Source: Neobacillus niacini
GTDB taxonomy: Bacteria > Bacillota > Bacilli > Bacillales > Cytobacillaceae
Assembly (NCBI RefSeq): GCF_023715785.1
Contig: NZ_JAMBOX010000001.1
Coordinates: 434,001 to 498,000 of the forward strand
Reading direction: 5' to 3'
Length of the DNA: 64,000 nucleotides
Position 1 is the first letter of the stretch, and every line of letters begins with the position of its first letter. Of the stretch, positions 53,544 through 61,927 are shown one piece after another. The notes below the pieces were generated by a model that was not told the DNA's origin, did not search any database, and saw nothing but the letters and a program-made list of their open reading frames with translations. The translations under genes and the position numbers were made by a program.

Positions 53544-54470
53544 TCAAATACCCAGTGTCCGGCCATCAATCGTTACGACAGGGTCTTTTATGACGCAATC
53601 AATATGGACACCAGCTTCGTTTGTTCCACCGAAGGGTTTGTTACTGCCAAATGCGATATGGACAGTGCCAAAGACCTTTTCATCTTCAAGGACATTGCCA
53701 GTCAGACGGGCTTTTTTATTGGTGCCAATCCCAAATTCAGCGATTATCCGGCCATTTCCTTCACCCAATAAATCCAACAGCCGTTTGCCGTCATCACCAG
53801 AAGCATCTTTTAATCGTCCATTTATAAGCGTTAACGTAACAGGTTCTTTCAAGACACCAATTCCCGCAATCGACCCATCCACGACAATGGTCCCATTAGC
53901 GGAGTCTTCAAGTGGCGCAATATAGCTTTCTCCAGAAGGAAGGTTACCGGATTCACCTTTTTTGCGAAAAATTCCGGTACTCGGAATCCCGTTTCTTCCT
54001 TTTATGGAAAAGCTTAATGTTGCATTCCCTTTTTCAATGGTAACCTGTTCCCCTGCATCAAGAATTTTACAATAATAATCGGTCAACTGCTCGACCTCTA
54101 AATAGTCGGCTGTAATCGCACCTTCTTGCAGCATATCCAGCGTCACTCCCGGCATCGTAGCCACACGTGCACCATGGGCAGAGGCTTCCTTTCTTGCACT
54201 AGTATGAGTGAGAGAATGACAGGTAATACAAAGGACTACCTCCGCTGTCTTCATGGCCTCAGCCACTGTCCGAGGCGGCTCCTCACCAGATTTGCTGCGT
54301 GTCTTCATTTTCATTAGCTGTGTTTCATTTCCTGACGCAAGCCCAGCTTGATAAAAAATCTCGGCAATTTCTGCCGATTCCGCATCTGTTACAATTAAAA
54401 TCTGCTCGTTTTCCTTCAGATTCAAATTCTGGTTCAAAATTGATTGTGCAACCTTTATCAATGCATTCAT
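53544..54470 (-). CDS. M29-type (leucyl) aminopeptidase family protein
   Basis: A 308-residue cytoplasmic protein. The C-terminal HIAFGSNKPFGGTNEAGVHI, with AEFGIGTNKKA before it, resembles the metal-binding end of M29/leucyl aminopeptidase-like proteins. The N-terminal half (EQILIVTDAESAEIAEIFYQ) fits the same family. It is shorter than classical M29 enzymes of about 400 residues. Catalysis on peptides or related amides is inferred. It is the last gene of the minus-strand series, 18 bases after the IclR gene, so they are co-transcribed. Confidence 0.8.
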   Translation of the reverse strand: MNALIKVAQSILNQNLNLKENEQILIVTDAESAEIAEIFYQAGLASGNETQLMKMKTRSKSGEEPPRTVAEAMKTAEVVLCITCHSLTHTSARKEASAHGARVATMPGVTLDMLQEGAITADYLEVEQLTDYYCKILDAGEQVTIEKGNATLSFSIKGRNGIPSTGIFRKKGESGNLPSGESYIAPLEDSANGTIVVDGSIAGIGVLKEPVTLTLINGRLKDASGDDGKRLLDLLGEGNGRIIAEFGIGTNKKARLTGNVLEDEKVFGTVHIAFGSNKPFGGTNEAGVHIDCVIKDPVVTIDGRTLGI

Positions 54471-54488
54471 GCTAGTTCCTCCATGTCC

Positions 54489-55250
54489 TTACACTCTTAA
54501 ATTCAGTTGATATCTCCGAATAATCTCACCAATTTCATCCCGTGTCACTCTTAAAAGCGGGAGGTACTCCTGGATTTTTTCATCGGTCATTCGATAAATC
54601 GGGCCGGATACGGTGACAGATCCAACAATGTCACCGCCATCAAATAATGGAACCGCGATGGCAATGACATCTGCTGTATACTCACCCTGGCTTTTGCCCC
54701 AGCCTTCTTCCCTGATTTTGCGGAGCTCAGCTCTAAGCTCATCCGGGTCCGTCATGGTTGTATTGGTGTATTTCACTAATCCGTTTCGAATAATCGATTC
54801 CGTCATCTCATCAGGCAAATAGGCGAGAATGGTCCGATAGGATGCGCCAACATATAAAGGTGCCCTGCTTCCAGCAGAGACGGAGAACTTTACTTTATTT
54901 TCAGGTTCGACGACTTCAAGCGTGACAGCTTCATCGCGGTCCAATACCGTCAGAAAAATCGATTCCCCTGTTTCGTCCCTTAACCGTTCAAGGATCGGGC
55001 GGATTAAACTATTCACATTTAAGCTCTCATACATAATCATGCCAAGTTCCCAAGTCGCATATCCCAAGGAATACTTTTTGGTTGTTTTGTCCTTTGAAAT
55101 AAATCTATTTTTTTCTAAGGTTTCTAGAATCCTATAAATATTGGTATGGTTCATACCAAGTTCATTTGCCAGTTCTCTTCCACCCCAAACCGGCTTTTCT
55201 CTAGTAAACATCATTAGCACTTTGAGTGCCAAATCTAACGTTTTTAACAT
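54489..55250 (-). CDS. IclR-family transcriptional regulator
   Basis: About 253 residues. The N-terminal winged helix (LDLALKVLMMF then GRELANELGMNHTNIYRILETLE) is followed by the IclR effector domain (about 75-250; GSRAPLYVGASYRTILAYLP). The ATG at 55250 follows GGAAAGGGG by 13 bases; the ORF start at 55295 is less likely. The gene has its own promoter. It probably controls the adjoining uptake and peptidase genes through the four TTCA-N5-TGAA sites near 61.7-61.9 kb. Confidence 0.92.
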   Translation of the reverse strand: MLKTLDLALKVLMMFTREKPVWGGRELANELGMNHTNIYRILETLEKNRFISKDKTTKKYSLGYATWELGMIMYESLNVNSLIRPILERLRDETGESIFLTVLDRDEAVTLEVVEPENKVKFSVSAGSRAPLYVGASYRTILAYLPDEMTESIIRNGLVKYTNTTMTDPDELRAELRKIREEGWGKSQGEYTADVIAIAVPLFDGGDIVGSVTVSGPIYRMTDEKIQEYLPLLRVTRDEIGEIIRRYQLNLRV

Positions 55251-55315
55251 GAGGAATAAAGTCCCCTTTCCACAGGCAATGGTGAGCGTTTTCAAAGTAA
55301 GTCGTAACTAGCTTT

Positions 55316-55361
55316 ATTACATATTTAATCACAATAAAATGCAAGTGTTTTATCACAATAA
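55316..55361 (-). promoter_or_regulatory. IclR gene promoter with paired direct repeats
   Basis: Minus strand: -35 TTGCAT (55344-55339), 17-bp spacer, -10 TGTAAT (55321-55316). The word TTATTGTGAT occurs twice, 24 bp apart, once in the spacer and once upstream of the -35, a possible operator. Confidence 0.6.
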
Positions 55362-55365
55362 GAAA

Positions 55366-55415
55366 CAGTTATTCCTCTAAACTGTAAAGGGAAAAAGGGC
55401 TTAGAGGAATAACTG
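55366..55415 (-). terminator. Long perfect inverted repeat after the M20 gene
   Basis: CAGTTATTCCTCTAA (55366-55380) and TTAGAGGAATAACTG (55401-55415) are a perfect 15-bp stem with a 20-base loop, followed on the minus strand by TTTCTTATT. It likely ends the dpp-DUF1177-M20 transcript before the IclR promoter. Confidence 0.75.
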
Positions 55416-55463
55416 CTATCAAAATCCTGGGCAGCGTGTAGTAAGGCGCCGCCGGTATCTGAA

Positions 55464-56732
55464 TTATTGTTCAAACAGAAAATCAATGACCGCTGCGGCG
55501 TAAACCTTGGCACAGCGAACGATATCCTCAACGCGAACCCTTTCGTTATAGCCATGGATGGTCGGTAAATAGGCTGGTCCGTATTGAAGGACCGGGATGT
55601 TGTAATCTCTGAAGTGGCGCGCATCGCTGCTCGCCCACTGCATCACGCCGTATGCCTCTTCGCCGGTCACATAGGAAATGTTGTCGACGATGGCCTTACA
55701 CACCGGATCGCTCGCAGGTGTATAGTTGGCATGGCTGCGGAACCCGAATGGGCGGATTTCATAGCGGATGCCCAGTTCATCGAGGTTCTTCTTTAAGTAG
55801 GCTGTTACCTCATCACGGGTCACCCCGAATGGCAGGCGGCAATCAACCTGAACCTTACAGCTTTCAGGAATAACGTTGGATTTTGTTCCGCCTTGGATGG
55901 TGCCAATATTGACTGTGATTTTTTCTAAAACCGGCTGGAACCTCTCGCGCTCTTTTTCAACCTCACGCATATACTTTTTGGAAACATCGATTAAGCCTTG
56001 AACCTCTTCAGGAATCGTAATTTCGAGATCCCATAGGGTTCTGATTTTTTCAATGGCTGCAATGGCATCGGTGATGGCATTGTTTCCAGCCAACGGTGAC
56101 AAACTACCATGGCCGGGCTCACCGAATACCTCAAGCTCGAACCAGTACGAACCTTTCTGTCCGATGGTCGGATTTAGCCAGGAGGAAGGCTCGGCAATCA
56201 ATGCGCCATCCCCTTTAATCAGGCCGTTTTCCAGTAGCCAAGGGACCCCGAACTCACCGCCGGTTTCTTCATCGGGAACGATGGCCAGTGTCAGCTTGCC
56301 AGGAAGCTCGACATGAAGGCGTTTTAATAAGGCGTAAGCAAAAATAATTCCGCCAAGGCCAGCTTTCATGTCGCTCGCGCCGCGGCCGAGCAGCCAGCCG
56401 TCTTTCACTTCACCGGAAAATGGATCAAAATCCCACTTTGACAGATCACCTGCCGGCACAACATCGGTATGGCCGCAATAGATAAGATGCTTGCCCTCGT
56501 CCTGGCCAATGCTGGAGATAAGGTTAAACATTTTATCAGTCGATTCATGCCAATCGGTTTTCAAGTCAAATTGTGCCAGATAATCGGCAATAAATTGTGA
56601 GATTTCTGTTGAGTCTCCCGGAGGGTTTTCACTTGGAATCTTTATTAAGTTGCTGCACAGTTCAATCAATTCATCCTGTCTGGCTTCGACTTCATCGATT
56701 AATTGTTGTTTTAATGCAGTTAAATCAGTCAT
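55464..56732 (-). CDS. M20-family metallopeptidase (ArgE/DapE-like)
   Basis: A 422-residue di-zinc amidohydrolase. The first metal block is YCGHTDVVPAGD and the second is WLLGRGASDMKAGLG. The catalytic glutamate pair lies in VPDEETGGEFG, and the central dimerisation domain is present. It should hydrolyse an N-acyl amino acid, dipeptide or similar amide in the cytoplasm. It overlaps the upstream DUF1177 gene by 4 bases (ATGA), so they are coupled. Confidence 0.92.
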   Translation of the reverse strand: MTDLTALKQQLIDEVEARQDELIELCSNLIKIPSENPPGDSTEISQFIADYLAQFDLKTDWHESTDKMFNLISSIGQDEGKHLIYCGHTDVVPAGDLSKWDFDPFSGEVKDGWLLGRGASDMKAGLGGIIFAYALLKRLHVELPGKLTLAIVPDEETGGEFGVPWLLENGLIKGDGALIAEPSSWLNPTIGQKGSYWFELEVFGEPGHGSLSPLAGNNAITDAIAAIEKIRTLWDLEITIPEEVQGLIDVSKKYMREVEKERERFQPVLEKITVNIGTIQGGTKSNVIPESCKVQVDCRLPFGVTRDEVTAYLKKNLDELGIRYEIRPFGFRSHANYTPASDPVCKAIVDNISYVTGEEAYGVMQWASSDARHFRDYNIPVLQYGPAYLPTIHGYNERVRVEDIVRCAKVYAAAVIDFLFEQ

Positions 56733-57679
56733 CCTGCCGTCACCTGATTTCCTTTTGTTTGTAAATGCGTCATTTTCCCATATAACTGCTCTAAGCGGCT
56801 GAATTCTTCCGCATCATAGAAAGCACACTTATTTTCGCCGTAAAGTTTAGCCACTTCGATCACAAAGCGGACAACCTGCTCTACATCTGTTGGATGAGTT
56901 GCACCAGTTCCGCAGCCAGCTACTGCCGTTTCCGTCGTGATGGCTACACCGACTACCGGGCTCTTGGTTGCAACCGCAGGCTGGAGAATGCTATTAACAT
57001 GGTATACACCGTTACCATACGGAGTAATATCCTGTGTCGTAATGGGCAGGGTAACTGGCAGAATGCCTGCTGATTGGGTGTAAACATGCAGTAAATCAGT
57101 GCTGATTTTTAAAATATAGCCTTCCTTGACAGTTGGTGTGATCGCGAAGCCTTTATGATTGGTGATCATATTGCCTTTGGTGGTATCGATCGATAGAATG
57201 GCGTCCATTTCCTCAGTCACTTCATGCTGGTTCATCGCGAGGATGTCGACCGGTGAATCCATGAATGGAACAGGATCATGCGGCAAGGTTGGCGCAGTCG
57301 GACAAATGTGAGTCGTTAGGATGACATCGCCTTTCAGGCGGTCGCCTTTGCCGGCCATATCCAATAGTTTCGCTGCCGCGGCAACACAGGACAGTGCTCC
57401 ATCGCCGTCAGATACAAAGCCTTTTACCTCCGGACGGGCACCGATGCCGCCGAGACGGCCGATAATGCCTAAAGTAGGGGCATCTCCCCCCGTGGATTTT
57501 CCATCTTCACCTGGGACGACGATTTTGATGAAGTCAGTCGAGCCTTTTTTTCCTTCAACCGTTTCAACGGTAATTTCACCATAGGTCGAGATGGCCTCAA
57601 GGTGTTTTTTAACATCCTCTCCTGTTACATGAACACTATCTAACACTTCCAATAATTCCATTACATGCTTTAACGACAT
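56729..57679 (-). CDS. DUF1177 family protein
   Basis: A 316-residue soluble protein matching DUF1177, with LGIIGRLGGIGARPEVKGFV, TTHICPTAPTLPHDPVPFMD and the closing GCGTGATHPTDVEQVVRFVI. Function unknown. It is coupled to the M20 peptidase and follows the Dpp ATPases, which ties it to uptake and breakdown of the same compound. The His and Asp residues conserved in the family hint at a metal-dependent enzyme, but that is speculation. Confidence 0.87.
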   Translation of the reverse strand: MSLKHVMELLEVLDSVHVTGEDVKKHLEAISTYGEITVETVEGKKGSTDFIKIVVPGEDGKSTGGDAPTLGIIGRLGGIGARPEVKGFVSDGDGALSCVAAAAKLLDMAGKGDRLKGDVILTTHICPTAPTLPHDPVPFMDSPVDILAMNQHEVTEEMDAILSIDTTKGNMITNHKGFAITPTVKEGYILKISTDLLHVYTQSAGILPVTLPITTQDITPYGNGVYHVNSILQPAVATKSPVVGVAITTETAVAGCGTGATHPTDVEQVVRFVIEVAKLYGENKCAFYDAEEFSRLEQLYGKMTHLQTKGNQVTAG

Positions 57680-57779
57680 AGTATAAAACCCTCCGATTTA
57701 TAGTAAGTGTGAGTGTGGGCATCGACACATCTCGGTTGATGCCGACAAAACTCAGGTGGTGCCTGTCACTGTTCGGTTT

Positions 57780-58748
57780 TTAATAGAGGTGACAGGCTAC
57801 CGTCTGTTTACTTTCGTGTTGTTTTAGATGCGGTACTTTTGTTTTGCAGCTTTCGGTTGCATGCGGACAGCGCAGGTGGAAATGACAGCCGGATGGCGGG
57901 TTCACCGGACTGGGCACATCGCCTTTTAATAGAATCCGTTCCTTCTTTTCATATGGACTTTCCTTTGGCACCGCCGACAGCAGTGCTTTCGTATACGGGT
58001 GGAGCGGGTTTTGGTAGATTTCTTCGTACGTGCCCATTTCCACGATTCTCCCCAAATACATGACGGCAATTCGGTCACACATATAGCGGACCACATTTAA
58101 ATCGTGCGAGATAAATATATACGTAAGCTTGAACTGTTTCTGCAAATCTTTTAATAGATTAATAACCTGTGCCTGCACCGAAACATCCAGGGCAGAGACT
58201 GGTTCATCGCAAATAATCACATCGGGGTTTAACGCGAGCGCGCGGGCGATATTGATCCGCTGGCGCTGCCCGCCGGAAAATTCGTGCGGATAACGGTCAG
58301 CATGGTAGCTGCTTAGTCCGACGACATCGAGCAATTCATAGACGCGCTCCAGACGCGACTGCTTCGTACCGACGTTATGAATTTCCAGTGGCTCTGCAAT
58401 CAGCTGTTTTATCGTTTTTCTCGGGTCCAGTGACGCATAAGGATTTTGAAACACCATTTGAATGGATTTTCTTGTTGCGCGGATGTCCTTTGTCCCCATG
58501 ACCGCCAAATCCTGGCCATTAAACAAAACCTTGCCTTCAGTAGGGCGGATCAATTGGTTAATCAGCCGCGCCATCGTTGACTTGCCGCAACCGGATTCAC
58601 CGACAATCCCGAGCGTTTCGCCACGGAACACCTCAAAGTTGACACCGTCGACAGCTTTGACGCTTTGGGTTGATTTTTTAAACGGAAGCGCGGACTGGAT
58701 CGGAAAATGCTTTTTCAAGTTTTCTACTTTAATAATCGTTTCAGCCAT
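57780..58748 (-). CDS. Dipeptide/oligopeptide ABC transporter ATPase (DppF/OppF type)
   Basis: About 322 residues. Walker A GESGCGKST, signature SGGQRQRINIAR, Walker B VIICDEPVSALD and the C-terminal oligopeptide-transport domain with the cysteine-rich CHFHLRCPHAT (iron-sulfur-type) motif. The ATG at 58748 follows AAGGAGAAGGC; the ORF extends further but into the upstream gene. It overlaps the DppD gene by 8 bases. Confidence 0.93.
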   Translation of the reverse strand: MAETIIKVENLKKHFPIQSALPFKKSTQSVKAVDGVNFEVFRGETLGIVGESGCGKSTMARLINQLIRPTEGKVLFNGQDLAVMGTKDIRATRKSIQMVFQNPYASLDPRKTIKQLIAEPLEIHNVGTKQSRLERVYELLDVVGLSSYHADRYPHEFSGGQRQRINIARALALNPDVIICDEPVSALDVSVQAQVINLLKDLQKQFKLTYIFISHDLNVVRYMCDRIAVMYLGRIVEMGTYEEIYQNPLHPYTKALLSAVPKESPYEKKERILLKGDVPSPVNPPSGCHFHLRCPHATESCKTKVPHLKQHESKQTVACHLY

Positions 58749-59754
58749 GATAAGCCTTCTCCTTTCTCTCCAGCCGAGTCGCTTTTGTTTGGAAATGGCA
58801 GGAGGCAAAATGGCCTTCCTCAACTTCAATCAGCTCCGGCTTCTGCGACCGGCAGAGATCCTGTGCATAGGAGCAGCGTTCGGCAAAGTGGCAGCCCTTG
58901 ATCTCCTGGCGCAAATCCGGCGGCGTCCCCGGAATGGCCGACAGCTTCTCCTCGTTGCCGATTTCACTCGTAATCTGGGAATCTAATAATCCCCACGTAT
59001 AGGGATGAAGCGGATTATCAAAAATCGCTTTGACACTGCCCGATTCCACGGTGTTTCCGGCATACATGACAATCACCTGGTCGCACATTTCCCAAACGAC
59101 CCCTAAGTCATGGGTAATCATAATAATCGACGTGTTAATGGTATCCTGAAGATTCCTCATTAAATCCAAAATTTGGGCCTGAACCGTCACATCAAGTGCC
59201 GTTGTCGGTTCGTCGGCAATTAACAGCTTTGGATTACAGGCAAGGGCGATCGCAATCATCACCCGTTGACGCATGCCCCCTGAAAATTCATGAGGATACA
59301 TATCGATGCGCTTTTCCGCCTCCGGGATGCCAACGAGCTTTAACATGTCAATCGCGGCCTGCTTGGCTTCTTTTTTTGAAACCTTACGATGCGTGCGAAT
59401 CGATTCCATGATTTGGTTTCCAACCGTAAACACGGGATTCAAGCTTGTCATCGGATCCTGGAAGATCATCGAAATCTCATTGCCTCGGACCGCGCGCATT
59501 TGTTTTTCCGATAGCGCCAAGAGGTCTTTCCCGTCAAACTGAATTTTCCCGCCGGCAATTTTTCCGGGAGGGTTTGGAATCAGCCGTAGCAGCGCGGTGG
59601 CCGTCACACTTTTACCGGAACCAGACTCCCCGACAATGCCGAGCGTTTCTTTCTTCTTCAAGGTAAAACTAACGCCATTCACAGCTTTCACAACAGAAGA
59701 TGAAGAGCGAAAATGCACTTCCAAATCATCAACTTTTAATAATACATCTGACAT
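58741..59754 (-). CDS. Dipeptide/oligopeptide ABC transporter ATPase (DppD/OppD type)
   Basis: About 337 residues. Walker A GESGSGKSV, signature SGGMRQRVMIA, Walker B LLIADEPTTALD and the C-terminal CHFAERCSYAQDLC motif of this subfamily. The ATG at 59754 is 9 bases after AGGAGG; the ATG at 59760 is too close. It works with the DppF-type ATPase as a heterodimer. Confidence 0.93.
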   Translation of the reverse strand: MSDVLLKVDDLEVHFRSSSSVVKAVNGVSFTLKKKETLGIVGESGSGKSVTATALLRLIPNPPGKIAGGKIQFDGKDLLALSEKQMRAVRGNEISMIFQDPMTSLNPVFTVGNQIMESIRTHRKVSKKEAKQAAIDMLKLVGIPEAEKRIDMYPHEFSGGMRQRVMIAIALACNPKLLIADEPTTALDVTVQAQILDLMRNLQDTINTSIIMITHDLGVVWEMCDQVIVMYAGNTVESGSVKAIFDNPLHPYTWGLLDSQITSEIGNEEKLSAIPGTPPDLRQEIKGCHFAERCSYAQDLCRSQKPELIEVEEGHFASCHFQTKATRLERKEKAYHG

Positions 59755-59774
59755 TGGCATTCACCTCCTAGCTT

Positions 59775-60668
59775 CTACACTTTCATTTTTGGATCGAGGG
59801 CGTCTCGCAGCCCGTCGCCGAATAAATTGATGCCAAGGACTGTAAGCAAAATTGCAAACCCGGAGAAGGTTGCCATATGAGGGCTCAAGACTAAAAAGTC
59901 TTTTCCGTCCTTTAAAATACTGCCCCATGATGCAGTCGGAGGCTGGACGCCCAGTCCCAAGAAGCTGAGCGCAGCTTCCGAAATAATCGCACCGGCCACG
60001 CTCATCGTTCCATACACAATTAACGGAGCCGTACAGTTTGGCAAGACATGTTGAAAAATAATTCGCCCGTTTGTGGCGCCAAGCGATTTTGTTACTTCAA
60101 TAAATTCCTCTTCCTTCACACTAAGAACCTGGCCGCGGACAATTCTCGCAAACCCCGGAATATTGGCAACCCCGATCGCGATGATCACGTTTAACAAGCC
60201 TTGGCCTAACACGGTCATTAATGTAATGGCTAAGAGGATAAACGGAAAAGCGAATAATCCATCCATCGTCCTCATGATGATGGAATCAAGACGTCCGCCA
60301 AAATAACCGGAAACCAGTCCAAGCAGCGTGCCGAAAAAGGCGCCGAATACCACGGCAGAAACCCCGACGATCAAGGAAATCCGCGCCCCATAAACAAGGC
60401 GGCTAAACAAATCCCTGCCATAGTTATCGGTTCCCAATAGATGACCTTCAGAGCCGGGTACCGCAAGGGAATTGGCCACATCCATTTCGTTCGGCGGATG
60501 CGTAGCAATCCACGGGGCAAAAATGGCGATAACGACCATGATGAATGTAATGGACAGTCCGATTGCGGCAAGGCGGTTGCGAATCAGCTTTTTAAATAAA
60601 CCTGCCTCTTTTTTCACCTTGTTATTTTGCGGATTGGCAGGAGTGATGGAAGTTTCAACTGCAGCCAT
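59775..60668 (-). CDS. Dipeptide/oligopeptide ABC permease (DppC/OppC type)
   Basis: A 297-residue permease with an N-terminal extension and six helices. The DppC landmark GTDNYGRDLFSRLVYGARISL is followed by the EAA-loop region EVTKSLGATNGRIIFQHVLPN. Its start overlaps the upstream permease stop by 1-2 bases (TAATG). Confidence 0.93.
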   Translation of the reverse strand: MAAVETSITPANPQNNKVKKEAGLFKKLIRNRLAAIGLSITFIMVVIAIFAPWIATHPPNEMDVANSLAVPGSEGHLLGTDNYGRDLFSRLVYGARISLIVGVSAVVFGAFFGTLLGLVSGYFGGRLDSIIMRTMDGLFAFPFILLAITLMTVLGQGLLNVIIAIGVANIPGFARIVRGQVLSVKEEEFIEVTKSLGATNGRIIFQHVLPNCTAPLIVYGTMSVAGAIISEAALSFLGLGVQPPTASWGSILKDGKDFLVLSPHMATFSGFAILLTVLGINLFGDGLRDALDPKMKV

Positions 60669-61630
60669 TATTTTGTCCCTCCCTTGCTGGTGAAGTTAAC
60701 GCGCGGATTTACAACCTTATACATAATGTCTACAAATAAATTAACGAGCACGAAAATCACGGCGATAAACAGAACCGTTCCTTGAACGACAACAAAATCT
60801 CGCTTATCAATGGCATCGACAATTAAACGGCCCATCCCCGGCCAGCTAAAAATCGTTTCTGTCAATACGGCACCGCCAAGCAAACTGGAAATTTGCATAC
60901 CGAGCACCGTTAAAAGCGGCGTAAGCGCATTTTTGAACGCATGCTTGCAAATAACCCAAAACTCACCCAACCCTTTGGAACGGGCAGTTTTAATATAATC
61001 CTGCGAGATGACCTCAAGCATGCTCGAACGGGTAATCCTCGCAAACGTCGCCATTGGAATGGTTGCCAGCGTAATGCTCGGCAGCACCAGATGCTTCAAA
61101 TACGTGATCAGCCCCTCATCCATCGAGCCCATACCGGTTGCCGGGAACCAGCCCAAGTTTACACTAAAGTAAAGAACGAGCATGACCCCTAGCCAGAAAA
61201 TCGGCATGGAGACACCTATTAAAGACACGAGCATAACAGAATAATCTAATAGAGAATTTTGTTTGGATGCAGATATAATCCCCGCAGGAACACCAACCAT
61301 AAACGCAATAATGAGAGCACTGATTGCTAGAATAAGCGTATTCGGGAACCGATCCATAATTAATTGGATAATTGGTTCATTATACGTAAGCGATACGCCA
61401 AAGTCCCCGCGCAGCAAATCTCCAATATAGTTTAGAAACTGTACATATAACGGAGCATTTAATCCAAGGCTTTCTCGCAAAGCTTCTACTTCCTCGACAC
61501 TGGCCTGAGGCCCAAGCATAACCGCTGCCGGATCCCCGGGAATTAATCGGGTAATAATGAAAACAATCACTGCAACAACCGCAATCGTCGGCAGAAGATC
61601 AATCAGCCTTCTAATAATATACTTCCCCAT
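60668..61630 (-). CDS. Dipeptide/oligopeptide ABC permease (DppB/OppB type)
   Basis: A 320-residue permease with six helices. The start MGKYIIRRLIDLLPTIAVV, then GDPAAVMLG and the EAA-loop IKTARSKGLGEFWVICKHAF are typical of DppB. It is first in the minus-strand operon and divergent from the binding-protein gene. Control is likely through the TTCA-N5-TGAA sites 64 to 120 bases upstream. Confidence 0.94.
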   Translation of the reverse strand: MGKYIIRRLIDLLPTIAVVAVIVFIITRLIPGDPAAVMLGPQASVEEVEALRESLGLNAPLYVQFLNYIGDLLRGDFGVSLTYNEPIIQLIMDRFPNTLILAISALIIAFMVGVPAGIISASKQNSLLDYSVMLVSLIGVSMPIFWLGVMLVLYFSVNLGWFPATGMGSMDEGLITYLKHLVLPSITLATIPMATFARITRSSMLEVISQDYIKTARSKGLGEFWVICKHAFKNALTPLLTVLGMQISSLLGGAVLTETIFSWPGMGRLIVDAIDKRDFVVVQGTVLFIAVIFVLVNLFVDIMYKVVNPRVNFTSKGGTK

Positions 61631-61693
61631 AAGCTGCCTCCCTTTTTAAAAATAATTGTTTGCTAGATGTAGAGTTATAAGTGGAAAAATGAA

Positions 61694-61910
61694 GTTTCAC
61701 CATTCGAAACAACTGAACCGCCATTTGAACCACTGTTTCAGTATCTGAATTGAGAATTAGTTTACCATTGGCAGAAAAGGTTGTAAATAAGGAAAAATCA
61801 AAACTTAACATATTTTTAAAAAAGTTAAAAAACTTATTTACTGATTATTTACAATATGATAAAGTATTTTTCAAAGTTCAATATTTGAAATGCCGTTTCA
61901 CAATCTGAAT
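61694..61910. promoter_or_regulatory. Four candidate IclR operators between dppB and the SBP gene
   Basis: Sites at 61694-61710 (GTTTCACCATTCGAAAC), 61735-61750 (GTTTCAGTATCTGAAT), 61876-61891 (GTTCAATATTTGAAAT) and 61895-61910 (GTTTCACAATCTGAAT). The shared core is TTCA-NNATN-(T/C)GAA. Two face dppB and two lie 18-52 bases before the SBP start, where a bound repressor could block transcription. The assignment to the IclR protein is inferred from proximity. Confidence 0.65.
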
Positions 61911-61927
61911 CAATTGGGGGAGAAATC

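Noticed and set aside
57756-57798. Terminator formed by GCCTGTCAC/GTGACAGGC across the dppF stop
   Set aside because: The arms are complementary, but the loop contains the stop codon and no T-run follows; read-through into the DUF1177 gene is more likely.
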